Shown here: piece after piece, positions 62,628-64,000 of the stretch
Layout of the letters: every line of letters begins with the position of its first letter
How positions within the stretch are numbered: the stretch's first letter is position 1
From: Streptomyces sp. JHA26
Lineage (GTDB): Bacteria > Actinomycetota > Actinomycetes > Streptomycetales > Streptomycetaceae
Reading direction: 5' to 3'
DNA length: 64,000 nt
NCBI RefSeq assembly: GCF_002005565.1
Contig: NZ_BDJC01000020.1
Coordinates: 1 to 64,000, forward strand
Made by a program: the position numbers and the translations under genes
Notes under the pieces: generated by a model
Database searches by the model: none
Told to the model about the DNA's origin: nothing
The model's input: only the letters and a program-made list of their open reading frames with translations

Positions 62628-63947
62628 TCAGAAGCTTGGAGTATCGGGCGACTGCTGCTGTGCGGTCTGTGGGGAGTAGGAGATCACCTTCGGCCTCTTC
62701 TTCGCGGTGCGCTGACGGACACGTACGGACCGGTCACGAGGCGTCTCCTCGCTCGTCTCGACCCCCAGTACGACGCTGTATCCCTCGCGGGCACGCTCCA
62801 GACCGAAGTCCCGCAACTGTTCGACGCTGGTTCCCACGGTCCCGACCAGGCCGAGCTTCACCAACTCCGCGAACTCTGAGGCGACGAGATAGCGGCCCAC
62901 CCTTTCGTAGCTGAAGAGGCGCCCACCCCTCCTCCCGAGCGTGCAGTCGTCTTCCAGAAGGACGCGGGCGTAGGAGAGGGGGATGTACATGCCGCGCGCC
63001 AACTCGGAGGTAGGGACTGCTCCGTCCCGCCAGTGTGCGAACTTCAGGAAGCACGCGTCCTGTGAGAGGCGCCACTCGTGGGGATGCACAGGCTTCGAGC
63101 TGAGTTTTGCAACCCCTTCCAAACGGTCCATCTGGTCCAGGAGTTGCTTGTTCACCCGGTACTCCTTGTCCCGGGAGCCCAGGCGTTTGTACTGGACGAG
63201 GACGAAGCTATGGGTGGGGTGATGGTAGTAGATCATGTCCGTGCCCAGTCGGCTCTCGACCGGAGTGGCATTGACGTTGACGACCTCGAGGCGGCGTCCG
63301 GCGGTGTCCTCCAGCACGTGGATGTCACATCGCACGCCATCGAGTCCTGGCCAGTCATCGAAGAGAAGAGGGGCCCCGCTGCCCAGGCCGGCGCGCACAT
63401 CGTGGTCGATCAGGCTGTTCTCCACCGGGTCCGGGACAAGGCCCGCGAGGTACGGCGCATCCCGTGAGTCGGGGCGTCTCCAGGCAGACAGCGCGGAGTG
63501 AGGGAAGTCGGTCACCCGAGTTAGGGACTGGGCGGCGTCCCGCTGTTCCTGCCATGCCCGGTCCGCTGCATCGTCTACGTCGAAGATGACCGGGTTGAGA
63601 TTGGCGAGCAGCCACTCGATGTACCGGGCCAACTCGGGGTGGCTCCGAAGGAGGGCTTCCTGGAGGGCCTGCCAGGTTCTTACGCCGATGTGTCCTGCGC
63701 TTCCGGTGAGGGCCTGCTCCACGTGTGCTCGGTACGGCGAGGAAAGGGAGGCGAGGATTCCGCCGGGGCCGTCCAAAGCTACCGGCTCTGGGCATCTACG
63801 CATGGGTTCAATGGTGATGCTGCTGTCGACCGGCCCCACGGTGTTGAAGCGCTGTACCGATCCGATCCAGGTGATGAAGCGGCCGTGTTCGGAGAACTCC
63901 CGGCGGTTGTTGTTGGAGGGATGCGCCCTGTTGTCGCACACCAGCAA
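62628..63947 (-). CDS. Hypothetical protein, possible PD-(D/E)xK-type nuclease
   Basis: The frame opens at TTG 63947 (GTG 63941 and the ATG at 63801, MRRCPEPVALDGPGG, are alternatives) and encodes up to 439 residues. The N-terminal third is helical (HVEQALTGSAGHIGVRTWQA, LARYIEWLLANLNPV). The middle has a beta-rich part with LGTDMIYYHHPTHSFVLVQY then KRLG, in which Asp and a Gln-Tyr-Lys strand fit a nuclease-type D..QxK site. The end is basic and low in complexity (RVRQRTAKKRPKVI). It is upstream of the nSTAND gene on the same strand (257 bases), so it may be a functional partner. I do not know the family. Confidence 0.6.
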   Translation of the reverse strand: MLVCDNRAHPSNNNRREFSEHGRFITWIGSVQRFNTVGPVDSSITIEPMRRCPEPVALDGPGGILASLSSPYRAHVEQALTGSAGHIGVRTWQALQEALLRSHPELARYIEWLLANLNPVIFDVDDAADRAWQEQRDAAQSLTRVTDFPHSALSAWRRPDSRDAPYLAGLVPDPVENSLIDHDVRAGLGSGAPLLFDDWPGLDGVRCDIHVLEDTAGRRLEVVNVNATPVESRLGTDMIYYHHPTHSFVLVQYKRLGSRDKEYRVNKQLLDQMDRLEGVAKLSSKPVHPHEWRLSQDACFLKFAHWRDGAVPTSELARGMYIPLSYARVLLEDDCTLGRRGGRLFSYERVGRYLVASEFAELVKLGLVGTVGTSVEQLRDFGLERAREGYSVVLGVETSEETPRDRSVRVRQRTAKKRPKVISYSPQTAQQQSPDTPSF

Positions 63948-64000
63948 AGCTAACCGGGTGCCGGTGTCGGACGTGTCGAGCCCTGTGGGCAGCCCTTTTG

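Overview
The window is chromosomal DNA from a Streptomyces-type actinomycete. It has very high GC, GTG starts, ATGA and GTGA gene overlaps, a Tat-secreted glycoside hydrolase, a DUF5753/DUF397 regulator pair, a DUF574 S-adenosyl methyltransferase and at least one rare TTA (bldA) codon. No species can be named from sequence alone, and all functional names are by recognition of motifs and families, not by database search.

Left end (1-6.8 kb): a tightly packed plus-strand operon of the Ebo type, with a UbiA-like C-terminus, a TIM-barrel isomerase, EboA, a TatD hydrolase, EboE and a nucleotide-pyrophosphatase-like enzyme, followed by a Tat-exported TIM-barrel protein. From 6.9 to 9.0 kb lie three truncated genes (permease, acyl-CoA ligase, aldehyde dehydrogenase) welded together, a deletion scar. 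A tRNA-Leu(GAG), a VWA protein, a small secreted protein with a TTA codon, an EcsC protein, a TetR/RibD-type reductase pair and a Cmx/CmrA-type chloramphenicol exporter follow (9-15 kb). The stretch 15.3-18.1 kb is a mosaic of hypothetical genes and IS701/IS5-type remnants.

Defence module 1 (18.3-23.9 kb): a fused HTH/N6-adenine methylase/HsdS-like protein, divergent from a DndB-like gene and an RNase H-fold protein. This trio is the least familiar gene set in the window. An EF-G paralogue with a possible leader peptide and attenuator comes next (24.4-26.7 kb).

Carbohydrate region (26.9-36.1 kb): a secreted GH55 beta-1,3-glucanase, an ABC sugar importer without its own ATPase, a GH1 beta-glucosidase, a MarR regulator with palindromic operators and a Gfo/Idh/MocA oxidoreductase. 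Together they would degrade beta-1,3-glucan outside the cell, import oligosaccharides and hydrolyse them to glucose. A 401-bp near-identical copy of part of the GH55 gene lies at 35.4 kb, fused to a headless discoidin domain. Secreted phosphodiester glycosidase and esterase genes follow.

Defence island 2 (40.0-50.3 kb): a second HTH/methylase fusion whose catalytic motif IV has lost its aromatic residue, two EVE/PUA-like proteins, and an operon of coiled-coil protein, McrB, McrC and a RelE-like/UvrD helicase fusion. Right end (50.6-64.0 kb): small secreted and regulatory genes, then two STAND/NLR-type sensor ATPases (a NACHT protein and an nSTAND/14-WD40 protein) and a possible nuclease. A perfect 31-bp inverted repeat marks the junction between a thioredoxin remnant and a headless DUF5753 regulator. 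The combination of two methylase fusions, DndB-like, RNase H-like, McrBC, helicase, EVE and two NLRs makes this a defence-rich accessory region.
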